From: Paenalcaligenes suwonensis
GTDB taxonomy: Bacteria > Pseudomonadota > Gammaproteobacteria > Burkholderiales > Burkholderiaceae_B
NCBI RefSeq assembly: GCF_011290505.1
Contig: NZ_JAANPV010000001.1
Location: forward strand, 1-64,000
Length of the DNA stretch: 64,000 nucleotides
Direction of reading: 5' to 3'
Positions 1 to 9,151 of this stretch are shown piece after piece. Position numbers and translations under genes: made by a program. The notes beneath the pieces are model-generated. The model saw nothing but the letters and a program-made list of their open reading frames with translations. It was not told the origin of the DNA and made no database searches. Numbering within the stretch: the first letter of the stretch is position 1; every line of letters starts with the position of its first letter.

Positions 1-549
1 TTCGTCGCCTTCCAGTGCCAGCTTAGCGGAACCTTTAACGATCGGTGTGTCGTCGCCTGGGAAATCGTAGTTCGACAACAGCTCGCGAACTTCCATTTCT
101 ACCAATTCCAACAACTCTTCGTCGTCAACCATGTCGGCTTTGTTCAGGAACACGATGATGTAAGGTACACCAACCTGACGGCTCAACAAGATGTGTTCAC
201 GTGTCTGAGGCATTGGGCCGTCAGCAGCGGAAACTACCAGAATCGCGCCGTCCATCTGCGCTGCACCAGTAATCATGTTTTTAACGTAGTCAGCGTGACC
301 TGGGCAGTCTACGTGTGCGTAGTGACGTGAAGGTGTTTCGTATTCTACGTGAGAGGTGCTGATGGTAATACCACGAGCTTTCTCTTCAGGAGCAGCGTCG
401 ATTTGCGCGTAGTCACGTGCTTCACCGCCGAATGCTTTTGCCAAAACCGTGCAAATCGCTGCGGTCAGAGTGGTTTTACCGTGGTCAACGTGGCCAATAG
501 TACCTACGTTAACGTGCGGTTTAGTCCGTTCAAACTTGCCTTTAGCCAT
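1..549 (-). CDS. tuf: Elongation factor Tu (5' part, runs off the window)
   Basis: GTPase that delivers aminoacyl-tRNA to the ribosome A site. The 183 visible codons read [20 protein letters not shown], followed by the G1 P-loop GHVDHGKTT, the switch I ARGITI, the G3 motif DCPGH and the G4 motif NKAD. This is the N-terminal GTP-binding domain. The ATG at 549 is the usual EF-Tu start. The gene lies directly downstream of three tRNA genes on the same strand, the tRNA-tufB arrangement of many proteobacteria. The C-terminal two thirds lie outside the window. Confidence 0.98.
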   Translation of the reverse strand, partial: MAKGKFERTKPHVNVGTIGHVDHGKTTLTAAICTVLAKAFGGEARDYAQIDAAPEEKARGITISTSHVEYETPSRHYAHVDCPGHADYVKNMITGAAQMDGAILVVSAADGPMPQTREHILLSRQVGVPYIIVFLNKADMVDDEELLELVEMEVRELLSNYDFPGDDTPIVKGSAKLALEGDE

Positions 550-597
550 GGCAGACTCCTGAAGGGAATAATTATGCAGAGAATAATGAGATGATTG

Positions 598-672
<75 letters not shown>

Positions 673-700
673 ACTTCTTTTATCGTAGTATCGATAAACT

Positions 701-774
701 TGGAGCGGGTGAAGGGGATCGAACCCTCGTCTTAAGCTTGGAAGGCTTCTGCTCTACCATTGAGCTACACCCGC
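701..774 (-). tRNA. tRNA-Gly (anticodon TCC)
   Basis: Minus-strand cloverleaf with acceptor GCGGGTG/CACCCGC and encoded CCA. The anticodon loop is CTTCCAA with anticodon TCC. It sits between the Tyr and Thr tRNAs with short spacers. Confidence 0.95.
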
Positions 775-825
775 AGGTGATCCGTCTACACCCATACAAA
801 AGCCTGTTGCTTTTGTATATGAATT

Positions 826-911
826 TGGTGGTGGGAGTAGGATTCGAACCTACGTAGGCGTAAGCCAACAGATTTACAGTCTGCCCCCGTTAGCCACTTG
901 GGTATCCCACC
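826..911 (-). tRNA. tRNA-Tyr (anticodon GTA)
   Basis: Minus-strand tRNA of about 86 nt with a long variable arm, as expected for Tyr. The acceptor is GGTGGGA/TCCCACC with discriminator A and encoded CCA. The anticodon loop CTGTAAA gives GTA. It is the first gene of the tRNA-tuf transcript. Confidence 0.95.
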
Positions 912-928
912 GATAAAGCGAACTTCGT

Positions 929-957
929 ATTATGGACATCTTTAGAATGTAAGTCAA
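929..957 (-). promoter_or_regulatory. Sigma70 promoter of the tRNA-tuf cluster
   Basis: On the minus strand, TTGACT (952-957) is followed after 17 bp by CATAAT (929-934). The tRNA-Tyr 5' end begins 18 bp further on. This is a near-consensus promoter for a stable-RNA transcript. The rest of the 912-1036 gap shows nothing else I can name. Confidence 0.75.
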
Positions 958-1036
958 GCCCTAGACGAAATGGGCTGAGCCATTGGCACCACATACGAAG
1001 CTTTGTATTTTGCACTGCCTAAAAATCTAAGTCAAT

Positions 1037-1073
1037 AAAAAAGGCGCACATTTCTTAAAAATGTACGCCTTTT
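1037..1073 (-). terminator. Rho-independent terminator after the AtoE-type transporter
   Basis: An inverted repeat, AAAAGGCGcACATTT facing AAATGTaCGCCTTTT, is flanked by A and T runs on both sides. It lies just past the transporter stop codon and could work in both directions. Confidence 0.75.
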
Positions 1074-1084
1074 ACTGGAAAGAC

Positions 1085-2410
1085 TTAGAAATACGTCAAT
1101 CCAATCGAGATAATGACGCCTGTCACAAACAACTGTATTAAACAAAAGCCCATAATATCTTTGGCTTTTAGACCGGCAATCGCCAATACAGGCAGCGCCC
1201 AGAAAGGTTGCAACAAGTTAGTCCACGCATCACCCCATGCCACCGCCATGGCTACACGTGGCATATCGGCACCCAATGCTTGCGCGCTAGCAATCACTAC
1301 AGGCGCTTGAACGGCCCATTGCCCGCCACCAGACGGAACAAACATGTTAACCAGCCCTGCACTCATGAATGTCCAGAACGGTAAGCTGTCTACTGTTGCA
1401 AAGGAAACAAACCAGTCTGACAGTGTTTTTGCTAAGCCTGAATCCACCATAATGGCCATGATCCCTGCATAGAAGGGGAACTGGATAATAATCCCTGCCC
1501 CACCCTTTACCGCTTCGTTCAGTGAGTTCAGCAAGTTACGTGCATTGCCATGCAGCACAATGGCCAAGAACAGGAAAGTGAAGTTAATCACGTTCAAGTT
1601 CAAACCACCTTGTTTAATCACATAGTAATTAAACAAGTAGGCCAAGCCAGAAAAACCAATCAGCATAGCAAGTACGGTGCTGTTTTCCAGTCTGGCAGCA
1701 GGACGGTTATCTGCAGCATTTGCCGCTTCTTCTTGCGCCTTCGCATCAGCTTCTAATAGCTCGGGCGAGATATACACGCTTTCAGCCTCAGACGGCATCA
1801 TTAACCGGTTTACTAATGGCACCACAATAAACAGTGCCAACAGAATTAACAGGTTAAAGGTGGAGAAAATTGTATCCCCAGTGCCGATGATGCCTATTTT
1901 ATCGGCCTGAAAGTGGCCTTCTGTTGCAATAGTCAGGGGAACAGAGCCCGCTAAGCCACCATGCCACACGATAAAACCGGAATACGCACTGGCTACCAAC
2001 AAACGGTAATCAACGCGTACTTTTTTGGCGATTTCTTTGGCAAAGAGCGCACTCACTACCAAACCAAAACCCCAGTTAATCCAGTCGGCAGTCAGCGCCA
2101 CAAAGGTTACTAGGATAATTGCCGAGCCAGGGCTACGCGGTAAAGACGCTAATGCCGACAATATTTTCTTTACCGCTGGGGTACTGGCCAACATATAGCC
2201 CGCCATCAACACCAATAGCATTTGCATGGTGAAGGACAACAAGCCCCAAAAGCCATTCCCCCAGATATTAATCACCTCCATGGGAGTTTTACTTTCACTC
2301 CACATGGCGGCGACACCCGCGACTAACGTCAGAATTACAACGAAAATATAAGGGTCAGGTAAATAGCGCTCAACCAGCCTTACAGAAAAACGCGTAATGG
2401 ATTTAAACAT
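1085..2410 (-). CDS. Short-chain fatty acid transporter, AtoE family
   Basis: A 441-residue, very hydrophobic polytopic inner-membrane protein. The N-terminus has LVERYLPDPYIFVVILTL, and the middle has TADWINWGFGLVVSALFA and WHGGLAGSVPLTIA. The C-terminus has MFVPSGGGQWAVQAPVV. These are hallmarks of the AtoE (TIGR00366) family, which imports short-chain fatty acids such as butyrate or acetoacetate. No ato catabolic genes are adjacent, so the substrate here is inference. It ends at a clear terminator and is read in the same direction as parB, 81 bp downstream of it. Confidence 0.85.
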   Translation of the reverse strand: MFKSITRFSVRLVERYLPDPYIFVVILTLVAGVAAMWSESKTPMEVINIWGNGFWGLLSFTMQMLLVLMAGYMLASTPAVKKILSALASLPRSPGSAIILVTFVALTADWINWGFGLVVSALFAKEIAKKVRVDYRLLVASAYSGFIVWHGGLAGSVPLTIATEGHFQADKIGIIGTGDTIFSTFNLLILLALFIVVPLVNRLMMPSEAESVYISPELLEADAKAQEEAANAADNRPAARLENSTVLAMLIGFSGLAYLFNYYVIKQGGLNLNVINFTFLFLAIVLHGNARNLLNSLNEAVKGGAGIIIQFPFYAGIMAIMVDSGLAKTLSDWFVSFATVDSLPFWTFMSAGLVNMFVPSGGGQWAVQAPVVIASAQALGADMPRVAMAVAWGDAWTNLLQPFWALPVLAIAGLKAKDIMGFCLIQLFVTGVIISIGLTYF

Positions 2411-2491
2411 TCGGCTACTCCAAAAAAGTATTGGGCGAATTTCAATCCTTATGCACTTTTCTGAATATCAGTAATAACCCTTAGTCCGCTG

Positions 2492-3415
2492 CTATGCTTG
2501 GTCCAAAATAGTTTGCAAACCCTGTTTTTCCAACAAACTATTTAAATGTTCCCAATCGTGAAACGCAATTTGCAACTGACCTTTGTTTTTTGCCCCAACC
2601 TTCAGCACCACTTTGGTGCCCAAATGTTCAGACAACAGACGCTCTACACGTTGGACATCGCCATTTTTCTGTGATGAAGAAGAATCACGTGCATCTTTAT
2701 CGTTTTCTTCTGCTTCACGTAAGGTTTTAGCTACCAGCTTTTCGGTTTCACGAACAGACAAGCGTTTTGCTATCACCTCGTTGGCCAACATGATTTGCGT
2801 AGCAGCATCGGTAGCCAAAATACTTCTGGCATGCCCCATGTCTATATCGCCTGCCAACAGCATAATTTGCACCGGCTCTGCTAGATTCAACAAACGCAAT
2901 AAGTTGGTCGTCGCCGAACGAGATCTACCAATGGCTTGTGCAGCTTGCTCATGCGTCATGGTGAACTCATCCAGCAAGCGTTTAACCCCATGGGCCTCTT
3001 CCAGAGGGTTAAGGTCTTCACGTTGGATGTTTTCGATAAGGGCCATGATGGCGGCATTTTCATCCGCCACTTCACGTATGAGTACCGGTACCTTATCCAA
3101 ACCAGCCAATTGTGCAGCGCGGAAACGGCGTTCACCCGCAATAATTTCATACTTCCCTTTTTGTTTGCCTTTTAAGGGGCGAACCAAAATGGGTTGCATA
3201 ATGCCTTGAGTACGAATGGATTCAGCCAGCTCATTTAGCGCGCCTTCGTCCATACGTGTACGCGGCTGATACTTACCTGCAATCAACTCTTTCACATACA
3301 ACTCAGAACCCGGTGCAGTGCTGGTTTCTTTGCCTAAGCTACCAATCACATTCGCATCTTCGCCTAACAATGCATCCAGGCCTCTGCCTAGCCCTTTAGG
3401 CTTACGTGTTGCCAT
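2492..3415 (-). CDS. parB: Chromosome partitioning protein ParB
   Basis: A 307-residue ParB/Spo0J protein, a CTPase clamp that loads at parS and spreads. The N-terminal MATRKPKGLGRGLDALLG is the usual ParA-stimulating tail. The N-domain carries KYEIIAGERRFRAAQLAG (CTP-binding GERRxRA) and IENIQREDLNPLEEA. The helix-turn-helix LTMTHEQAAQAIGRSRSATTNLLRLL region binds parS. It forms the origin-proximal operon mnmG-rsmG-parA-parB. Matching parS sites lie at 5362, 6966 and 6995. Confidence 0.97.
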   Translation of the reverse strand: MATRKPKGLGRGLDALLGEDANVIGSLGKETSTAPGSELYVKELIAGKYQPRTRMDEGALNELAESIRTQGIMQPILVRPLKGKQKGKYEIIAGERRFRAAQLAGLDKVPVLIREVADENAAIMALIENIQREDLNPLEEAHGVKRLLDEFTMTHEQAAQAIGRSRSATTNLLRLLNLAEPVQIMLLAGDIDMGHARSILATDAATQIMLANEVIAKRLSVRETEKLVAKTLREAEENDKDARDSSSSQKNGDVQRVERLLSEHLGTKVVLKVGAKNKGQLQIAFHDWEHLNSLLEKQGLQTILDQA

Positions 3416-3448
3416 GATGAATCCTTTTATTCTTTATCAATCTATTCA

Positions 3449-4267
3449 TTACGCAGCGCTTTTTGCACTCTTCTTCAGCTGCTTTACCAACTCTTTACCA
3501 AATTCCACATAGGCTTTTGCACCACGGGAGTTTTTGTCGTAGACCGTGCCAGGCATACCGTGGCTAGGCGCTTCGGCCAATCGAACGTTACGTGGAATAA
3601 CGGTTTTAAAAACCTTATCGCCAAAGTGCTCTTCGATTTGTGCTGAAACTTGCTGTTGCAAGGTAACGCGCGCATCAAACATCACACGCAATAGGCCAAT
3701 TAACTGCAGCTCTGGGTTGATATTGCGATACACCCGTTTAATGGTGTTTACAAGGTCGGAGAGGCCTTCCAGTGCAAAGTACTCACACTGCATAGGGATG
3801 ATCACGCCATGCGCGCTTACCAGCCCATTTAGCGTTAACAGCGATAAGGTAGGCGGACAGTCAATCAGAATAATATCGTATTCGTCAGACGCCTCTTCTA
3901 AGGCCTTTTTCAGTTGCTGCTCACGCTCTTGCATCTGCACTAAGTCAATTTCGGCACCAGAGAGCTCTCTGTTGGCTGGCAAAACATCGTAACCACCTGA
4001 TTCTGAACGTTTTTTTGCCTCAGAGACCTTATTTTGACCAATCAATACTTGGTAAATATTGATCTCGGCTGCATTTTTATCCACGCCACTGCCCATAGTG
4101 GCGTTACCTTGTGGGTCCAAGTCTATCAACAACACTTTTTTCTTAAGGGCAGCCAAAGCTGCCGCCAGATTAATGGCTGTCGTTGTTTTTCCTACACCAC
4201 CCTTTTGATTCGCAATACAAAAGACTGAGGCTTTATCTTTTTTGGCAGAAGCAACAGACATGCTCAA
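3449..4267 (-). CDS. parA: Chromosome partitioning ATPase ParA (Soj)
   Basis: A 272-residue Walker-type ATPase that drives origin segregation together with ParB. The deviant Walker A KGGVGKTTTAINLA occurs near residues 22-35, DLDPQGNAT follows, and IIDCPPTLSLLTLNGL is the Walker B/switch region. The start overlaps the stop of rsmG by 4 bp (ATGA), implying coupling. parB follows after 33 bp. Confidence 0.97.
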   Translation of the reverse strand: MSMSVASAKKDKASVFCIANQKGGVGKTTTAINLAAALAALKKKVLLIDLDPQGNATMGSGVDKNAAEINIYQVLIGQNKVSEAKKRSESGGYDVLPANRELSGAEIDLVQMQEREQQLKKALEEASDEYDIILIDCPPTLSLLTLNGLVSAHGVIIPMQCEYFALEGLSDLVNTIKRVYRNINPELQLIGLLRVMFDARVTLQQQVSAQIEEHFGDKVFKTVIPRNVRLAEAPSHGMPGTVYDKNSRGAKAYVEFGKELVKQLKKSAKSAA

Positions 4268-4923
4268 GACCCTTTACGTTTTAAATATACCAAACATCGC
4301 TGGGCGTCCAACTCTGGAACGTCTAACGCTTCTATTGTCTCTACCACCCAATCGGTTTCTTGTTCCAATTGGTTGATTTCCTCTTCCGGCTGTTTTCCCT
4401 TCATTGCCATGATACAACCCTGAGCTGACACGTGACGACCTGCCAATGTGACAAAATCAGTCAAGGAAGCAAAAGCACGAGAAATCACCACATCAGCCTC
4501 GTAGCAATCCCCTACTTCTACACGCCTATGGGTAGCCGTAAGGTTGGGCAACTCTAACACTGCAGACATTTGGCGTACAAAAGCCATTTTCTTTTCCACA
4601 GCATCTACACAGGTGATTTTCCAGTTGTTATTAGCCACCGCCAATACCACACCAGGTAAACCAGCCCCTGCCCCTACATCCACAATACGTAAGGTATTTT
4701 TTTGATGCTGCTCTGCATAGGTGGTTAATGCCGGCACTACCGACAAACTATCAAAAATATGCTGAATCAACATCTGCTCTGGATCACGCAAAGCAGTCAA
4801 GTTATAGGTTTTATTCCAGCGCTGTAATTGCGCAATATAGCGCAGCAGTTTTTCTTGCTCCCCTTCATTTAGGTCAAGACCTAACGCATTACAAGCTGAA
4901 AGTAGCCTTTGAGAGAAATCCAT
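4264..4923 (-). CDS. rsmG: 16S rRNA (guanine527-N7)-methyltransferase RsmG (GidB)
   Basis: A 219-residue SAM-dependent methyltransferase that makes m7G527 in 16S rRNA. YNLTALRDPEQMLIQHIFDSL is the family signature. VDVGAGAGLPGVVLA is the SAM motif I, and VISRAFASL is also typical. It lies 9 bp after mnmG and overlaps parA by 4 bp. Confidence 0.97.
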   Translation of the reverse strand: MDFSQRLLSACNALGLDLNEGEQEKLLRYIAQLQRWNKTYNLTALRDPEQMLIQHIFDSLSVVPALTTYAEQHQKNTLRIVDVGAGAGLPGVVLAVANNNWKITCVDAVEKKMAFVRQMSAVLELPNLTATHRRVEVGDCYEADVVISRAFASLTDFVTLAGRHVSAQGCIMAMKGKQPEEEINQLEQETDWVVETIEALDVPELDAQRCLVYLKRKGS

Positions 4924-4932
4924 TACGAATGT

Positions 4933-6852
4933 TTACTTAAGTTTTTTGGCAAGAGTTTGCCGTTTCAGATAGACCAATAACAAAGACACCGCCGCAGGCG
5001 TAATACCTGAAATTCTGCTAGCCTGCCCTACCGTAGTGGGTTTAGCTGCGTTGAATTTCGCCAATGCCTCGTTGGACAGGCCTTTGACCAAACTATAGTC
5101 CATATCCTCGGGGATAGGCTGAGATTCAAATCCTGCCTGTCTTTCTATTTCGGTTTTCTGTCTAGTCACGTAACCGGCATACTTCACTTCGATCTCTACC
5201 TGATGACGTAACGTTTCATCTAGATCGGGATTATCAGCCAAGATACGCTCTTGCTCTACATTCACCAAATTCAATAGCGCGTCATAACTTACTTGAGGAC
5301 GTTTCAGTAGATCGTAGTAACTGTACTCACGCTCTATTCCTTGTCCTAAAACAGCACTCAATGTTTCACGTGAAACAAGTCGAGGATTCACCCACGTTCC
5401 ACGCAAGCGCTCAATTTCTTGAGCCAACGCATCTCGCTTACGGTTAAAGGCATCCCAACGCACGTCGTCTACCAAACCTAGTTTTCTACCAATTTCGGTT
5501 AAACGCTGATCGGCATTATCTTCACGCAAGCTAAGACGGTATTCTGCCCTAGAGGTGAACATACGGTACGGTTCGGTAACACCGCGAGTAATCAGGTCAT
5601 CTACCAGCACACCTATATAGGCATCACTACGCTGCGGTGTCCAACTTTCTAAACCACGAATTAATTGGACTGCATTTAGCGCTGCCAACAAGCCTTGCGC
5701 TGCCGCCTCTTCGTAACCGGTGGTACCGTTGATTTGCCCAGCAAAAAACAGACCACGGATCGCCTTGGTTTCTAAACTAGGTTTCAAAGCACGAGGGTCA
5801 AAGTAGTCATACTCAATGGCATAACCAGGGCGCATAATCCGTGCATTTTCTAAACCAGGAAGACTGTGGACAATTCCCAGCTGGATATCAAAAGGCAAAC
5901 TTGTAGAAATCCCGTTTGGATAAATTTCTGTACTTGTAAGCCCTTCGGGTTCTAAAAAAACCTGATGACTAGACTTGTCTGCAAACTTGTGGATTTTATC
6001 TTCAATGGAAGGACAGTACCTAGGACCTACCCCCTCAATCGTTCCTTCTGGACTATACATAGGGGAACGATCCAGACCCGATCGAATAATATCGTGAGTC
6101 TGTGCATTTGTATGTGTAATCCAGCACGGCAATTGTTTAGGATGCATGCTGGCATTTCCCATAAAGGAAAACACCGGAACAGGATTACTGTCACCATGCT
6201 GCTCCTCAAGCTGGGAGAAGTTAATGGTGGTTGCATCTATACGTGGAGGCGTGCCTGTTTTCAACCGGCCTTGTGGAAGTTTTAGTTCTTTTAGTCGTTC
6301 CGCTAAAGTAATGGCTGGAGGATCCCCTGCCCTACCACCAGAATAGTTTTCCAAGCCTACGTGTATACGGCCGTTCAGGAAAGTGCCTGCCGTTAAGACT
6401 ACCGCTTTGGATTTAAAGCGCACCCCAATCTGGGTAATAGCTCCTACAACTTTATCCCCTTCAAGGATTAAGTCATCCACAGGCTGTTGGAACACCATCA
6501 GATTTTTTTGATGCTGCACCATTTGGCGAATAGCAGCCCTATACAAAGAACGATCGGCTTGCGCACGCGTAGCTCTAACTGCTGGCCCCTTAGACTGATT
6601 CAGAGTTCTAAACTGGATACCAGCTTTATCTGTTGCTAACGCCATTGCTCCGCCCAGAGCATCTACCTCTTTCACCAAATGCCCTTTACCAATCCCACCA
6701 ATAGATGGGTTGCAAGACATCTGACCTAGGGTGTCCATATTGTGTGTGAGTAAGAGTGTAGAAGCTCCCATCCTGGCAGCAGCCAAAGCAGCTTCTGTTC
6801 CAGCGTGGCCACCACCAACGACGATCACATCAAATTCGTCTGGATAAATCAT
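4933..6852 (-). CDS. mnmG: tRNA uridine-5-carboxymethylaminomethyl modification enzyme MnmG (GidA)
   Basis: A 639-residue FAD protein that works with MnmE on wobble uridine 34 of several tRNAs. The N-terminal dinucleotide-binding motif is [40 protein letters not shown] and the C-terminal [17 protein letters not shown] also fit. Its partner mnmE is at about 24 kb, split off by intervening genes. A perfect parS site lies inside the gene at 5362-5377. Confidence 0.98.
   Translation of the reverse strand: MIYPDEFDVIVVGGGHAGTEAALAAARMGASTLLLTHNMDTLGQMSCNPSIGGIGKGHLVKEVDALGGAMALATDKAGIQFRTLNQSKGPAVRATRAQADRSLYRAAIRQMVQHQKNLMVFQQPVDDLILEGDKVVGAITQIGVRFKSKAVVLTAGTFLNGRIHVGLENYSGGRAGDPPAITLAERLKELKLPQGRLKTGTPPRIDATTINFSQLEEQHGDSNPVPVFSFMGNASMHPKQLPCWITHTNAQTHDIIRSGLDRSPMYSPEGTIEGVGPRYCPSIEDKIHKFADKSSHQVFLEPEGLTSTEIYPNGISTSLPFDIQLGIVHSLPGLENARIMRPGYAIEYDYFDPRALKPSLETKAIRGLFFAGQINGTTGYEEAAAQGLLAALNAVQLIRGLESWTPQRSDAYIGVLVDDLITRGVTEPYRMFTSRAEYRLSLREDNADQRLTEIGRKLGLVDDVRWDAFNRKRDALAQEIERLRGTWVNPRLVSRETLSAVLGQGIEREYSYYDLLKRPQVSYDALLNLVNVEQERILADNPDLDETLRHQVEIEVKYAGYVTRQKTEIERQAGFESQPIPEDMDYSLVKGLSNEALAKFNAAKPTTVGQASRISGITPAAVSLLLVYLKRQTLAKKLK
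5362..5377. promoter_or_regulatory. parS: parS site 1, inside mnmG
   Basis: TGTTTCACGTGAAACA is a perfect 16-bp palindrome identical to the bacterial parS consensus. It is embedded in mnmG coding sequence. ParA and ParB are encoded 1-3 kb away. Confidence 0.93.
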
Positions 6853-6965
6853 TTTTGTATCTACAAAAAAACGTAAAAGGTCATTATACGACTGCGAATT
6901 ACTTATTTTGTTTCAAAACCAGTTTTACTTGCAGTATCTTTAAATTGTGCCTACTTCTACCACAG

Positions 6966-6981
6966 TGTTTCACGTGGAACA
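6966..6981. promoter_or_regulatory. parS: parS site 2
   Basis: TGTTTCACGTGGAACA matches parS with the tolerated C/T variation at the fourth position of one arm. It lies in the intergenic region upstream of mnmG. Confidence 0.92.
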
Positions 6982-6994
6982 TTTTTGAGTTTTA

Positions 6995-7010
6995 TGTTCC
7001 ACGTGAAACA
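6995..7010. promoter_or_regulatory. parS: parS site 3
   Basis: TGTTCCACGTGAAACA is the exact reverse complement of site 2, 13 bp away, so the pair forms a large inverted repeat. It may also act on the mnmG promoter region. The rest of the 6853-7150 gap is AT-rich leader sequence. Confidence 0.92.
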
Positions 7011-7150
7011 TCAGAGGCCATAAAGCTGTTGTTTGCACACAAACCCTTTCCTCTCAGCGAGAATGCTAAGGATTAGCGCATATAGTTATAACAATGTGTG
7101 GACATCAGATCACGTAAGATTTCGATAATAAATTTTCTAGCATATAACCA

Positions 7151-8320
7151 ATGAATATTGTCTCTAAGCTTCCCGATGTGGGAGTGACCATTTTTACAGT
7201 AATGAGTCAGCTCGCTACTGAACATCAAGCTATTAACCTAGGACAGGGCTTTCCAGATTTCAATACAGATAAAGCATTATTGGATGCTGTGTATGAAGCC
7301 ATGCTTCAAGGCTATAACCAATACTCACCCATGAGTGGGCATCCGTTATTGAAAAAAGCTATCCAAGAAAAAACCCAACTGCTCTATGGCGCTGAGTATG
7401 ACCTCAATACTGAAATCACCGTTACCAGTGGTGCGAGTGAAGCATTGATGAGCAGTATCTTGGCTTTTGTTCATCCAGGTGATGAAGTTATTGTTATCGA
7501 ACCATTCTATGACTTGTACTTACCCGTTATTAAATTGGCGGGAGGTGTGGCAGTTCCTGTTTCCATGGAAGCCCCTAGTACACCAGATCAAAGTTTTAGT
7601 ATTGATTGGGATAAAGTAGAAAAAGCCATTACGCCTAAAACACGTATGTTGCTTATTAATACGCCGCACAACCCTACTGGTGCAATTCTGACATCTGAAG
7701 ATTTAGACGCGTTAGAAAAAATCGTCGCTACATGGAATATTTTGATTTTGTCAGATGAGGTGTATGAGCACCTAGTATTTGATGGTGCCAAACATTTAAG
7801 TATGGCGACAAGACCATCATTGAAGAAAAACTCAATTATTGTTTCTTCGTTTGGTAAGACATTTAGTGCTACAGGTTGGAAAGTTGGTTACTGCTTAGCT
7901 GCCCCTGAACTTACGACTGAAATACAAAAAGTGCATCAATTCTCTGTGTTTTCAGTTCCTACGCCTTTGCAGGTAGGGTTAGCTGTTTACATGAAAGACC
8001 CGAACACGTATTTGGGGTTACCTGAGTTCTACCAGCAAAAACGTGATCAATTATTTCAAGGGTTACGTGACACACCATTTACCCCCTATAAAAGCGAAGG
8101 TACGTTCTTTTTACTGGCTTCGTACAAAGGTTGGTCAGATAAATCCGAGTTAGCGTTCAGCAAGTGGTTAACAACAGAATACGGTGTAGGTGTTATTCCC
8201 GTTTCAGCCTTTTATAGAAATCCAGAATCTAAAGAAGCCAACCAACATTTGATTCGGTTTTGTTTTGCAAAACAAGAACAGACCTTAGCTTCAGCGATAG
8301 AGCGTTTACCAAAAAAATAA
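7151..8320 (+). CDS. Methionine aminotransferase-like PLP enzyme (YbdL type)
   Basis: A 389-residue fold-type I aminotransferase. The sequence follows E. coli YbdL almost throughout: SKLPDVGVTIFTVMSQLA at the start, INLGQGFPDF, NTPHNPTG (170-177), SDEVYEH (201-207) and SSFGKTFSATGWKVGY with PLP lysine K236. YbdL prefers methionine, histidine and phenylalanine, and a keto-acid acceptor such as KMTB is plausible. It is the first gene to the right of the parS pair, and oriC follows it. A strong terminator follows. Confidence 0.88.
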   Translation: MNIVSKLPDVGVTIFTVMSQLATEHQAINLGQGFPDFNTDKALLDAVYEAMLQGYNQYSPMSGHPLLKKAIQEKTQLLYGAEYDLNTEITVTSGASEALMSSILAFVHPGDEVIVIEPFYDLYLPVIKLAGGVAVPVSMEAPSTPDQSFSIDWDKVEKAITPKTRMLLINTPHNPTGAILTSEDLDALEKIVATWNILILSDEVYEHLVFDGAKHLSMATRPSLKKNSIIVSSFGKTFSATGWKVGYCLAAPELTTEIQKVHQFSVFSVPTPLQVGLAVYMKDPNTYLGLPEFYQQKRDQLFQGLRDTPFTPYKSEGTFFLLASYKGWSDKSELAFSKWLTTEYGVGVIPVSAFYRNPESKEANQHLIRFCFAKQEQTLASAIERLPKK

Positions 8321-8342
8321 TCCTTTCACAGTTTCTTCACAT

Positions 8343-8374
8343 GCCCCTATCCAGTTTTTGGTAGGGGCTTTTTT
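8343..8374 (+). terminator. Terminator after the aminotransferase gene
   Basis: The stem GCCCCTAtCC/GGTAGGGGC has a loop of about 7 nt and is followed by TTTTTT, 22 bp after the stop codon. Confidence 0.85.
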
Positions 8375-8399
8375 ATGCACAGGCTTCAAGTGTAAGGAA

Positions 8400-9060
8400 G
8401 CAGATAGCAAAAGACAAGGCATGTAGAGCCTGTGTAAAAAGAGCAGATGGTTAGTAGTTATTCACTACTATTTATATATTTTTGGTAGTAAGTATAAGGG
8501 GTGTGGATAACTAGGATAACTCTGTACAGCCTTTATTTCATGCGGTTTAGAAGAGTTTTACATCACAGGCAAAACTATAAAAATCTAGGTGTACAGATTG
8601 GGCATAAAAATAAGAAATTGAACAAAGTGTTAGGTTATCCAAAAACCATCCACAACAAATCCTCATAGTCTGTCTCTAGGACTTATCCACAGAAAAAAAG
8701 TTTACAGTCACGTGTATCTAAAACAACGTTAGGTTTTCAAGAAAATCCGTTTTGCAAAACTGTTGTCAAAAGTATGCTGAACAAAAAAATTCACCCACTC
8801 TTTTTTTATTGATGTTGTTAACTATCATATATATCTATAGATAATTAATAATGGGTGTCTGTGGATAAGTGGTACAATTCGTTGAAGGCTAATATTCACA
8901 AGGCTTTCACCTATATTTTTGCTTGTTGATGGCTGATTGTTTAGTTGAGGATGGATTCTGGATAATTTTTGTGTATAAGTTTTGTACGCAAGTTAAGCCT
9001 TTTCACTCCACAACTTATCCACAAGCGCTCCCCCTGTAGCTGTCCACAGCACTAGTCTTT
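8400..9060. other. oriC: Probable chromosomal replication origin (oriC)
   Basis: A gene-free stretch of about 830 bp. Perfect DnaA boxes (TTATCCACA or complement) are at 8502-8510 (-), 8683-8691 (+), 8860-8868 (-) and 9015-9023 (+). One-mismatch boxes are at 8635-8643 (TTATCCAAA), 8957-8965 (TCTGGATAA) and 8970-8978 (TGTGTATAA). A very AT-rich block at about 8780-8850, with poly-T and TATATATCTATAGATAA, is the likely unwinding element. It adjoins mnmG, parAB and parS, and genes on both sides point away from it. dnaA itself is 25 kb away. I infer the origin; it was not tested. Confidence 0.85.
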
Positions 9061-9151
9061 CTGGGGGCTGGCAAGGACATTGTTGAGATCAACATGTGCA
9101 AGATATACTCGCTGCATACCAGCAGTTTTTCTTATTTGATGTTGTCTTAGC

